Positions 18,972 through 26,893 of a stretch of 64,000 nucleotides of DNA are shown one piece after another (the stretch's first letter is position 1; each line of letters opens with the position of its first letter). Both the position numbers and the translations under genes were made by a program. The DNA lies in NCBI RefSeq assembly GCF_006716865.1, contig NZ_VFPT01000001.1, positions 1,049,001 to 1,113,000 of the forward strand. The letters run 5' to 3'. The notes under the pieces are model-generated. The model saw only the letters and a list, made by a program, of their open reading frames with translations, was not told the origin of the DNA and did not search any database. The stretch is from Roseinatronobacter monicus (GTDB lineage Bacteria; Pseudomonadota; Alphaproteobacteria; Rhodobacterales; Rhodobacteraceae).

Positions 18972-20512
18972 TTATGTCCCTAACACCCGCGTCAGTGCAG
19001 TTTCGCTTAGCCGACCCTGCTCAACACCATCTAACGCGCGGTGAGCCAGCGCTTCGCTTGGTGCATAGCCCTCACGCCCTACGCCCAATGCAGCCAACAG
19101 TGCAGTTTCTGTGATCTTGCCTGCGTCAAATAGATCAAATGCGCGCTCAGCTGCGGTTTTTGGAGGCATAACTACCTTCGTTTTTGAAATGTGCGAAGCC
19201 GGGTCAATCACATCTGCCTCGGCCCCACCATCGCCCGCATCAGTCTCAATGCTTTCGGCGTCAGCTTCTGGTTCGTTGGGCAACTGTTCGTCAATCTCGT
19301 CATCTGCTCTCACTGCTGTGTTCACTTCAGACGCTGCCAGCGCCATGCCCTTGATGCCTTGCGAGCGCCGATACTCTTCCGGCGACAGCTCATATCGCTT
19401 GCCTGTCAGCACTTCCTTGCGCAGCCGTGGCGTCAAATGGCTGTAGTGGCGTTCAATCATGCCAATTGAAGTGCCCATCTGAACGGCCAGCGTGTGAATA
19501 TCCAGCCCGTCATTCAACAAAGCAAAAGTCGCATAAGTGTGGCGCAAGCTATACAGGGTGCGGTCCTGCCCAGTGCGCGGGCATTTCAGCAACTCTGTGT
19601 GTTTCATCAGAAACTTGAAGGTCTGACGCAGATTTTTGCTGACAGTGCCATCCGGCAATCGAAACACAGGCAGGTCCAGCTGTGCACGAATCAAGTCTTC
19701 AAAGGTCATGTCAGCAATGTCGGGACAACGGCTCTGGATGCGCTTGAGATAGTTGATGGTGCTGGCACGACAGATCAGGTCACGCTGCCCAGTTTTACCC
19801 GACACGGACATCTCCAAAAAGGTCAGCCCACCTTCCTCGAACAGATGTATGTGCTTCCAGCGCAGGTTCTCAGCTTCTGTGCCATGCCGTATGCCTGTAT
19901 TTGCCAAGATCAGCACATAGTCGCGCAGAACTTCGCGTGTGGCCGCTGTCTTGCTGTGATCAGTGGCTGCGGGCCATTTGCGCAGCCCCTTGTAGATCAC
20001 CTCATACTCTTCCAGCGTGAAGCTGCCACGACTTTCTGTTTTGAGGCCGTCGTTGATAGGCTTGGGCCGAATAGCATGGGTGATCCAGCCGCGCTGCTCA
20101 GCCTCGTCCAGCACACGGTTCAGCGCTGTGTTATGCGTGTTTATGGTGCTGTGATGAGCCTTGCGCCCAAGCTGTTCTGTGCGCCATTTGCCGAACTCAA
20201 TCAGCGCCTTTGTGTCGATATTGGCCACATCGTATTTGCCAAAGAACGGGATCAGATAGCGCTTAATGACTGTGATTTAGTCTTTGTGCTTTGGGGTAGC
20301 TTGTTCTTGAGCCGATCTTCTGACGAATAGAAGGACTTCATGGCCATTTCAGTGGCTTTGTCAGGGTCTTCGGTTTCGGTGGAGAACCTGTGCCATTGCC
20401 CATCTGCCAGTTTTTGGAGTTTGTCGATGTGCGGCTCCAACATTCGCGCTTCTTTTAAAGACAGTGACCCATGCGCTTCTTTTGGGTTCGTGATTGCTGT
20501 TTTGCGACGCAT
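18972..20512 (-). pseudogene. int: Phage-type tyrosine integrase with internal frameshift/deletion
   Basis: The N-terminal frame starts at ATG 20512 (MRRKTAITNPKEAHGSLSLK, good GGAGGTGAACAG site) and runs through LKNKLPQSTKTK to a TGA at 20252. The rest continues in another frame from about 20276 (VIKRYLIPFFGKYDVANID) to 18972, with the catalytic Arg in NTGIRHGTEAENLRW, His-x-x-Arg-like YSLRHTYAT and Tyr in IERHYSHL. The join skips part of the core-binding domain, so I read it as a small deletion plus frameshift. The catalytic domain could still be made from GTG 20228. It sits beside a tRNA-Cys 3' remnant, its likely attachment site. Confidence 0.75.
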
Positions 20513-20654
20513 CTGTTCACCTCCGCAAACCTTATGGTTCAGCTGGCGTGGTATGCCGTGCTTTATGCTGCCGCGACTACGTTTTTGGATCAAGCTTTTG
20601 TTTAGGCTGCGCTTGTTGTTGTCTTTGGGACGCGTGTCTTGCGAGAAAACGCCA

Positions 20655-20811
20655 GCGACAGTGTTTCCACAGTGTCTTCAAACACAATGTCCCCACGGTA
20701 TCCCAAACACACTGGTCCAAACACACTGTTGCCAACACAGTGTTCAACACAGCGATTCGCGCATCAAAATGTCCGCGCACAGTGTGCAGAGTGTGTATCA
20801 AGTGTGTAGGG
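20655..20811. repeat. Cluster of ACACAGTGT-like repeats upstream of integrase
   Basis: About ten variants of ACACAGTGT / ACACACTGT in 150 bp, including CAAACACAATG, two copies of CCAAACACACTG, CCAACACAGTG and AAGTGTGTAGG, several spaced 12-14 bp apart. They lie between the integrase start and the tRNA-Cys remnant. Arm-type integrase sites or a regulator operator array are possible; the rest of 20513-20852 shows no gene. Confidence 0.6.
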
Positions 20812-20852
20812 AGATTTTGGGGTCTAAAAATCTTTTAAGTGTTTGATTTTAT

Positions 20853-20902
20853 TGGAGGCGAGTATGAGAATCGAACTCATGTACACGGATTTGCAATCCG
20901 CC
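20853..20902 (-). tRNA. tRNA-Cys(GCA) 3' fragment = integration attachment site
   Basis: Read on the minus strand, this gives the anticodon arm (CGGATTGCAAATCCG, anticodon GCA), variable loop, T-arm (ATGAGTTCGATTCTCAT), the acceptor 3' strand ACTCGCC, discriminator T and CCA. U73 with GCA fits tRNA-Cys. The 5' half (acceptor 5' strand, D-arm) is absent beyond about 20902, so it is not a functional tRNA but the 3' copy left by integration into a tRNA-Cys gene. The adjacent integrase is the obvious agent. Confidence 0.85.
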
Positions 20903-20999
20903 CCATCTAATTGATTCTAAACAATAAATATTCAAATATCGCTCCCAAAAGACCCCGCTTTCTCAATAGGTTACCGCGCAATTGTAAACTCGAAAAGAA

Positions 21000-21188
21000 A
21001 TGTATTTGCGTGGAACAGCCGGTGATATGGACGATCTCAGCAGCATGGTTGACCAATCGCTCATCGTTGAAATGGTACACGTGCAACGTGACGAAATGCT
21101 TATGAAACAGATCGCAGGGTGCCTGATTTCGCGCGCTGGCCTCAATGGTGTGTCAGAAGCGCGGCTTAGCTATCGTTCCAGTACTTGA
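21000..21188 (+). pseudogene. Truncated paralogue of the 63-aa gene at 23840
   Basis: The frame from ATG 21000 contains IVEMVHVQRDEMLMKQIAG and CLISRAGLNGVSEARL, nearly the same as the protein at 23840-24031. Similarity stops after EARL, where the 3' end of the CD-NTase gene begins. It is a degenerate duplicate with unknown function. Confidence 0.6.
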
Positions 21189-22056
21189 CCATCGCTGCCC
21201 GAAACTTGTTGAAGTCCTTTTCGTTCCAGCAGACTTTTGTCCCATCGCGCAGCAAGAAGTGGTATCCATTTGCGCAAAAAAGTTTCGAGATATCACAAGC
21301 CTTAAGCCAAGCGTGACAATTGAGGTAGGTTTGCTGGTAAGACGAGACAAAATTCTGATTTGGGACGTTCCACAACATACCTTCAATGAAGTAGGAAGGT
21401 GCGACACCATCCTCAAGATAGCCTGCCTCAATCATTCGATTGCGCCAGTTTTTGAAGACCCTGACATTGGACTTGAAGCGCGTGGATGTAGCTTGGTTCT
21501 TAGATGTGCAATTTGCTAAATGCTGCTTTGGATAGTTAACGATTTTGTCGCCATCATAGGTCCAAAAGCAAATCCCGTCCCTGTAAGCAGGGCCAGTTTC
21601 AGCAGAGTACGAAGTATACCGTAGATGCCGGGTGCACACCAAAACATCAGCGTCGCGACGTGACCCGTTACCGGGAATGAAGATAGCTTTCTTGCCCGGC
21701 TTCACCCCATTTCCAAACTTCGTAGTGAGCCATTCGAGCACTTCTTCCTTGAATTTTTTGTGGCTATAGCTACCGGGGGTTAGGTTTTGATGAAACCGAG
21801 CCTTTTCAGCGTCGTCGAGGCTTGAAAGGTCATAGTAATTGATTGAGGAAAGCCTCAACGCAATATCAACGTCACTATCCACTCGGATATTCGTGCTATT
21901 TCCATATGAGCCTTGAAGAAAAGAGTCGAATTTCTGAGCTCTATATGGTGAATTGGCGTCTTCTAGTACTGCTTTAATTGTCGCATATGTGTTCTTAGAT
22001 TGCTCTTGCGCTCCAGGGTGTGACCACGTTTCAAGTTGCGCTTCAGAAATAGCCAT
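21166..22056 (-). CDS. CBASS CD-NTase (cyclic oligonucleotide synthase)
   Basis: 296 aa. A polymerase-beta-like nucleotidyltransferase: GS motif at 49-50 (FLQGSYGNST), metal-binding Asp62 and Asp64 (VDSDVDIAL), and a third acidic site at Asp135/Asp137 (RRDADVLV). On sensing phage infection, such enzymes make cyclic nucleotides that switch on an effector. The ATG at 22056 overlaps the capV stop by one base (TAATG), so the two are translationally coupled. No Cap2/Cap3 or HORMA/TRIP13 genes are present, making it a minimal (type I) CBASS. The C-terminal HIN-like region is unremarkable. Confidence 0.9.
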   Translation of the reverse strand: MAISEAQLETWSHPGAQEQSKNTYATIKAVLEDANSPYRAQKFDSFLQGSYGNSTNIRVDSDVDIALRLSSINYYDLSSLDDAEKARFHQNLTPGSYSHKKFKEEVLEWLTTKFGNGVKPGKKAIFIPGNGSRRDADVLVCTRHLRYTSYSAETGPAYRDGICFWTYDGDKIVNYPKQHLANCTSKNQATSTRFKSNVRVFKNWRNRMIEAGYLEDGVAPSYFIEGMLWNVPNQNFVSSYQQTYLNCHAWLKACDISKLFCANGYHFLLRDGTKVCWNEKDFNKFRAAMVKYWNDS

Positions 22057-23009
22057 TAAGCCCCCATCAGCTTTTTTATATCTGCTTCAAGTTTTGCATA
22101 GGACTCCGAACCCCGCTGCCGCAGCAAATTCAATTTGTCCATGTTGTGCTCAAACATGTCGGTTGCCATTTCAGGCTTCTCAAAAGTCTCATTTACCCGA
22201 ACAGTAGGCACTTGCTTGAACATTATCCGCCGCAGCACATCCATAGAGGTAGTGTTAATCTCAAGTGTCTTCTGGAGCAGTTGGACGCTGACTAGGTACT
22301 TCTTGGCGAACCACATCTTAAGACCGGGTGCAGGCGATGGATAGTTTCCAACACCGACGCTTAGCACTCTGAGGTCCGTGGGAGCGTACTCCATCGGGCC
22401 AATGGCATCAGCGATGGCGTAGAGTGTGGGGTTGTTTGCGCAGTACCCACCGTCGATGAGCTCGATACTGTCTCCGTTTGCTGTTTTGACCACCTTCCGG
22501 TCAAAGAACGGGTATGCAGAGCAGGACGCCTGTACAGCGTCAGCAATGGTGCAGCCAAACCCTGGCGTGAACGTCCCAACCCTTCCATGCGCTTGGCCGA
22601 CACTGTTCTTGAAGATCATTGGCGTTTCTAGTTGCCACTTCGTAGCCACAAGCCCGACACCGGTCTTCAAGCCGTCGAAACGAGCGTCACCGAACACCGC
22701 CTTGCCGGTTGCAGCAAGCGCTTTGGACTTCTCGTGCGGTCGCTTAGCCTGCATGATAGGAGGGACGTGCTCACAGTACAGCGTGTGGATTTCTTCGACA
22801 GTCTTCCCTTGCGCAAGGAGCGCAGCGATTATCGACCCGGTGCTCGTGCCGAATATCAAGTCGAAGACTTCACAGAGTGGCTTGCCGACAAGCCCTTCGA
22901 CCTCCCGTAGCACTCCGAGGGTATAGAACCCTTTAGCTCCACCCCCGTCCAAGCTGAGGATTCGACACTGATCAGGTCGAAAGAACTGCTCGATATTTGC
23001 CTCTGGCAC
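22056..23009 (-). CDS. capV: CapV patatin-like phospholipase, CBASS effector
   Basis: 317 aa. Patatin fold with oxyanion loop DGGGAKG (21-27), nucleophile Ser56 in GTSTG and catalytic Asp186 in DGGY. When bound by the cyclic nucleotide from the neighbouring CD-NTase, CapV degrades inner-membrane phospholipids and kills the infected cell. I chose GTG 23009 (VPEANIEQFFRPDQC) because GAGGTGAGGG lies just upstream; the frame is open to 23171, but that extension looks non-coding. First gene of the capV-CD-NTase operon. Confidence 0.9.
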   Translation of the reverse strand: MPEANIEQFFRPDQCRILSLDGGGAKGFYTLGVLREVEGLVGKPLCEVFDLIFGTSTGSIIAALLAQGKTVEEIHTLYCEHVPPIMQAKRPHEKSKALAATGKAVFGDARFDGLKTGVGLVATKWQLETPMIFKNSVGQAHGRVGTFTPGFGCTIADAVQASCSAYPFFDRKVVKTANGDSIELIDGGYCANNPTLYAIADAIGPMEYAPTDLRVLSVGVGNYPSPAPGLKMWFAKKYLVSVQLLQKTLEINTTSMDVLRRIMFKQVPTVRVNETFEKPEMATDMFEHNMDKLNLLRQRGSESYAKLEADIKKLMGA

Positions 23010-23263
23010 CTGACCCTCACCTCTTTGGATACAACCCAATGTAGGCAAAAAGCCGCCGAGTGCAAGATGTAGACCCACCTGGACGTGGCGTTTTCGCCAT
23101 ATTGCCGTGGAAGGCCGCAGTTCGTTACAAGAATAGTGTGATAGTATTTCGGTGTATGGTAACAACACCAATTTTGAATGCTGTCACGACTAGCCAAGTC
23201 ACGGGTTGGCGCGCTCAGCGTAGCATGTTTTTCAGATAGGTGGCGAGAGAATGAGGGCGCTTG
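23010..23263. other. Divergent region upstream of capV
   Basis: About 250 bp between capV (minus) and the 178-aa gene (plus). Presumably both promoters. No conserved element recognised. Confidence 0.35.
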
Positions 23264-23800
23264 GTGAACATTGAACAGATTGTAACGCGAATTTCTAACA
23301 CTGCGAAGAGCATGGATCAGATATGTCGGGCGGCACCAGATTGGCGTAGGGGGGTGGAAGCGTCATATATGGCTGCAGGTGAACTGCGCACGCTTGCCGA
23401 GTTGGTTTTCCCAGAGGAGGCCGGAATACATCTTTTGAAATCGAGTTTGGCACGCAGGCAGGTGTGGTGGGGAGTGCTGTCTGCGCTGGAACCGGCGGAC
23501 GTCACAGATGCTGAAATGCTGCGCCATAACTTGCTGCTGCTTGCCGACGACACATTGTTAGCCGCTAGGTTTGGAACTGAGAAGGGCAGGGCGCTGAAAC
23601 CCCTGCTGCACGCGCTGTCACCGCGCCCACTTGGAAAAGCACAATACGATGTGCTGGCAGCGTTGATTGTAGAAGAAGCGGAAACGCTGGAAGGCTGGAT
23701 CGCCCGCGACGGTTTCTTGGATGCCTATAAGCTGCGCGAGTACTTGTTCCCCGACGTTGCAACCATGAACGCTGTGCTTGCTGAGGACGCTGCTGGATAG
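23264..23800 (+). CDS. Hypothetical helical protein (module L)
   Basis: About 178 aa from GTG 23264 (TTG 23261 possible). No recognised domain; mostly helical, with LLLLADDTLLAARFG and a C-terminal stretch GWIARDGFLDAYKLREYLFP ending AVLAEDAAG. The last ~45 residues recur as a fragment at 31323-31469. The stop is followed 13 bp later by the 32-bp palindrome, in both places. Function unknown. Confidence 0.6.
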   Translation: MNIEQIVTRISNTAKSMDQICRAAPDWRRGVEASYMAAGELRTLAELVFPEEAGIHLLKSSLARRQVWWGVLSALEPADVTDAEMLRHNLLLLADDTLLAARFGTEKGRALKPLLHALSPRPLGKAQYDVLAALIVEEAETLEGWIARDGFLDAYKLREYLFPDVATMNAVLAEDAAG

Positions 23801-23813
23801 GGCAGGGGAGGGC

Positions 23814-23845
23814 ACTCATGACATTTTCCCACTTTTGTCATGAGT
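23814..23845. repeat. 32-bp palindromic site, copy 2 (10-12-10)
   Basis: Arms ACTCATGACA (23814-23823) and TGTCATGAGT (23836-23845) around a 12-nt spacer TTTTCCCACTTT. The ATG of the next gene (23840) lies in the right arm. The left neighbour is module L, as at copy 3; the right neighbour differs from both other copies. Confidence 0.75.
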
Positions 23846-24031
23846 GACGCTCCGCGCGCGGCTGACCGGGCAGTCATTGCTGAAATGGTGCGCGCGCAAC
23901 GCGATGAAATGCTCATGAAGCAGATCGCGGGTTGTTTGATTTCGCGCGCGGGCCTCAATGGTGTGTCGCAAGAACGTCTTGGCGCTTATGCCATGGGCTG
24001 CGCCGATCAGATCATGCGCGCTTGGCAGTAG
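23840..24031 (+). CDS. Hypothetical 63-aa protein (module R)
   Basis: Starts at the ATG inside the palindrome: MSDAPRAADRAVIAEMVRAQ, then RDEMLMKQIAGCLISRAG. Helical, no recognised family. After the TAG at 24029 the same frame goes on for 21 codons (KPEHARERLAQARVKYGGVV plus Glu, then TGA) with good coding character, so the TAG may be a recent nonsense mutation in an ~85-aa protein. A truncated paralogue is at 21000-21188. Confidence 0.5.
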   Translation: MSDAPRAADRAVIAEMVRAQRDEMLMKQIAGCLISRAGLNGVSQERLGAYAMGCADQIMRAWQ

Positions 24032-24298
24032 AAGCCAGAACACGCACGGGAAAGGCTGGCGCAAGCGCGTGTAAAGTATGGCGGGGTTGTCGAGTGAGGT
24101 CGGCACAGTTATCATAAGTGACCCGGCGCGAATTTGTCTCCCGCTGCGTTTCGTCTAGAATTTATCTCGTGGCTAAATGCATTCTGGGAGAACGTAACGC
24201 ACATCGTTATATTAAAACAGTCTGGCAAGAAAGCTGATGATAACGCACCAGACTGACTTGATCAGCGCTCGAGATTTCGGGAATGGAGTGAGCTGAAT
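24032..24298. other. Intergenic region before the AT-rich membrane gene
   Basis: About 265 bp. The first 66 bp continue the frame of the 63-aa gene past its TAG. The remainder shows no gene and becomes AT-rich toward 24299. Confidence 0.4.
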
Positions 24299-25033
24299 AT
24301 GAATATCGCAAGGCTTGTGTGCGTATTAGAAAGATACCCAAGGTCAGTTCAAATTCTTGTGGGTATAACCTCAATTTTGGCAGCATACTCTCTTTTCTTT
24401 ATCGGCTTTTTTTCTCGTACTCCATTTTCTCATATCATCATTATGGGCGCTTGGAGCACAAGCGTTGTTTTACTTGAGGTAACCACTAAATTGGCATTGT
24501 CCATATTATCTGGAAGGATTGTATTTTATCTAATTTATGGAATAATCAGAAGCACGAATTTAGTCCCTTACTTAATAAACATGATTTACAGAGATTTTAA
24601 AAAATCACGAATCTCACAAATATACATCACAAGGCTCTTGCGCAAGAAAACGCATGCCTTTAGCCTTATTATTGGCCTATTATTTTTTGCAATATTTGCA
24701 ATTGAAAATCTTCATGGAGTCTATTTTATTGTTAAAACATTGATCGCATTGATGTTTACACCGGCTCTCTTGTACCCCCTATTCTTCCGTCCAAAACACC
24801 TATTATTCCCACCACCCTTTATATTCCTTCCCCAAAAGCCATCGGGAGTATCTGAAGACCGTTGGGTTGTTTACGCAATAACTTGCTCTTCTATCATCGC
24901 ATCGTCTTTCTTTTACTTTGCTGGTCAATCAATATTCCACGCAAGAGCTTCCAAGTTTCAAACCGTAAATACTGAACACGTCTCAGTTGTGGGTAGTATT
25001 ATAGCAGCCAACGTGAGTGGAGTTCTTTTTTTA

Positions 25034-26524
25034 GGCTATTTCGCGGTTTGTGTGGGTGGCTTGGTTTCCGTTCATTTGCCTGTGGCACAAGATGTTGTGC
25101 GGTAGGGTGACGCTGGTAAGTGGGTGAGATTGCCTGCGATGAGGTATGACATGTTGATGAGGTTGCGGGTTTTGCGATACCCGCGCGCCCGAGCCTTTGC
25201 GGCCTGAATGAGGCCGTTGATGGCTTCGACAGCGCCGTTGCTCAGATCGCTGTCAAAACCGTTAAGTATACCATCCCAGTGCGCCTTGAGTGTCAGAGCG
25301 AGTTTCTTGAATGCTGGCAGCCTGCTGCGGCGCGCCCATTGAAACCAGGCGGTAAGCCGTTCTTCGGCCTCTGCCTTGGACTCGGCTTCAGCAAAGATGT
25401 CGCGCAAAGCCTCTTTCAAGCGAAACGCGCGTCCTGTTTTCAGGTGCATCCGAGATAGATCATGATGCTGTGTGATCTGCCGCTTCGTCCATCTCTTCTT
25501 GTCCTTGAGCCACATCCAGCGGCTGTGTTTCAACTCAGGTCTGCTGCGTACTTCGGCGCGGCGAACCTCTTCAAGCGCCACATTGGCCAGTTGGATGACA
25601 TGGAATGGGTCGAAGGTAACATCCGCGTTCGGCAGATGCTTTGCGACGCCAGAAATGTAGGCCCTACTCATATCGATACAGGCAGCGGAGATGGCATCGG
25701 GATCACCGCCATGGGCGCGCAGATCTTCACCGAAAGCCGCCACAGTCTTTGCATCACGTCCTTCACAGGCAAAGAGAAGCCTGCCGGCCAGAAGGTCGTG
25801 AAATAGGGTGATGTAATTATGCCCGCGGCGCGCAGCTGTCTCGTCAATCCCAAGGGCGGTCACGGCGCTGAAGTCTTCGCGATCTCGCGCTGACGACACG
25901 TAATGGTCAAGAACCCGCCAGAGGCGATCGTCACCAACATCAAGCATATCAGCAACAGCCTTCACCGGCATCTGTCGCACCAGCGCAATCACAAAGGCTT
26001 CAAACAACTGACTGAAACCGCTGCCACTGCGCGCCCAGGGGACCGGAACCTGTCCGGTCTTGCTACATTGGCTGCAAGCAACACGTGGCACATCGGCATG
26101 GATGAAAGCCTTGTGCTCGAAAAAACGCAGGTGTTCCCAGATCCTGGATCGCGTGTCATGGACGGGCTGATCGGGCGCGCCACAGGAGGGACAAGCAAAT
26201 CGACTTCCCGCCTTGAAGCGGACGTCAAAGTGGATCTCTTTGAGTTTGGCGTCAAAACGTACGTCCGTGACACTCCACGGAGCCTGCAGGCCAAGAGCTG
26301 TCGTGAACAAACTTGTCTCGGGACCCATGAATACCTCCTCATCCGCTGGTTTCAGGAAGCTTCACCCTATCCAAAAAAACTGCCGCAGCTCAACAGGCTC
26401 GGCGCGTCTGACGCTGCGATATTTGAGGTCTCCGCGACAGACGCGCCTTATGTTGTGACCACAATATCTGGTAGAAGATTCAATCCGCCGCCCACCAGCA
26501 ACCCACACAAATCGCGAAGGGACC
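25034..26524 (-). mobile_element. ISL3-family insertion sequence, copy 3
   Basis: 1491 bp, same ends as copy 1 in reverse orientation, with a perfect 8-bp target duplication TTTTTTTA at 25026-25033 and 26525-26532. Inserted in the membrane-protein gene. Confidence 0.95.
25072..26328 (-). CDS. ISL3-family transposase (copy 3, intact)
   Basis: 418 aa, the same sequence as the copy 1 transposase, with zinc motif and DDE residues intact. It starts at ATG 26328. Identity at protein level among copies indicates recent spread in this genome. Confidence 0.95.
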   Translation of the reverse strand: MGPETSLFTTALGLQAPWSVTDVRFDAKLKEIHFDVRFKAGSRFACPSCGAPDQPVHDTRSRIWEHLRFFEHKAFIHADVPRVACSQCSKTGQVPVPWARSGSGFSQLFEAFVIALVRQMPVKAVADMLDVGDDRLWRVLDHYVSSARDREDFSAVTALGIDETAARRGHNYITLFHDLLAGRLLFACEGRDAKTVAAFGEDLRAHGGDPDAISAACIDMSRAYISGVAKHLPNADVTFDPFHVIQLANVALEEVRRAEVRSRPELKHSRWMWLKDKKRWTKRQITQHHDLSRMHLKTGRAFRLKEALRDIFAEAESKAEAEERLTAWFQWARRSRLPAFKKLALTLKAHWDGILNGFDSDLSNGAVEAINGLIQAAKARARGYRKTRNLINMSYLIAGNLTHLPASPYRTTSCATGK

Positions 26525-26659
26525 TTTTTTTAGTAAAACACTCAGGCGATGCAAATTGGCGCTATACTGAAAGAGAATATGTATTTTACCCTTTCGAGAT
26601 CATAAAGAGCATCTCGGATAAAGCACCAAACGTTGAAGGCCCATAAATGATCTTGATTA

Positions 26660-26760
26660 CAGCGTTTCCATTCTTGAGGTGCATCCTGCGGCCTTGAAGT
26701 AATTCCAACATTCGTCGGGTGAGAAGAGATCACAGATTTCCCCGATGGCATCGATGAGTT
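26660..26760 (-). pseudogene. IS630-type transposase, 3'-end remnant
   Basis: On the minus strand about 27 codons read IGEICDLFSPDECWNYFKAA and on to a stop; this resembles the conserved C-terminal tail of IS630-family transposases (the DLFxPxECxNYFxAAG pattern). Upstream it is closed by a stop. The remaining sequence between 26647 and 26893 shows no gene. Confidence 0.5.
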
Positions 26761-26893
26761 ACTACCCGTAGCACCCCAGACAACCTTTTCTTTGACGTTC
26801 CGCTATACTGGACGCAACATGGGAGCGAGATGAAAGGTGGACGAAGATATTTCTGGGTCTTAGCCGAAATACCCGCCAAAACGCAGAATAAGT

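Larger units (their letters stand above)
24299..26646 (+). pseudogene. AT-rich multi-pass membrane protein gene, split by ISL3 copy 3
   Basis: Halves at 24299-25033 (245 codons) and 26533-26646 join in frame across the IS (VLFLVKHSG after removing one TTTTTTTA), giving about 282 aa. There are several hydrophobic segments, for example SVQILVGITSILAAYSLFFI, FSLIIGLLFFAIFAI and IALMFTPALLYPLFF. The base composition is clearly more AT-rich than the surroundings, pointing to horizontal origin. No family recognised. A membrane effector of a defense system is possible given the neighbourhood but unproven. Confidence 0.6.

Noticed and set aside
20853..20902. A functional tRNA-Cys gene
   Set aside because: No D-arm or 5' acceptor strand is found beyond 20902; only the 3' part exists.
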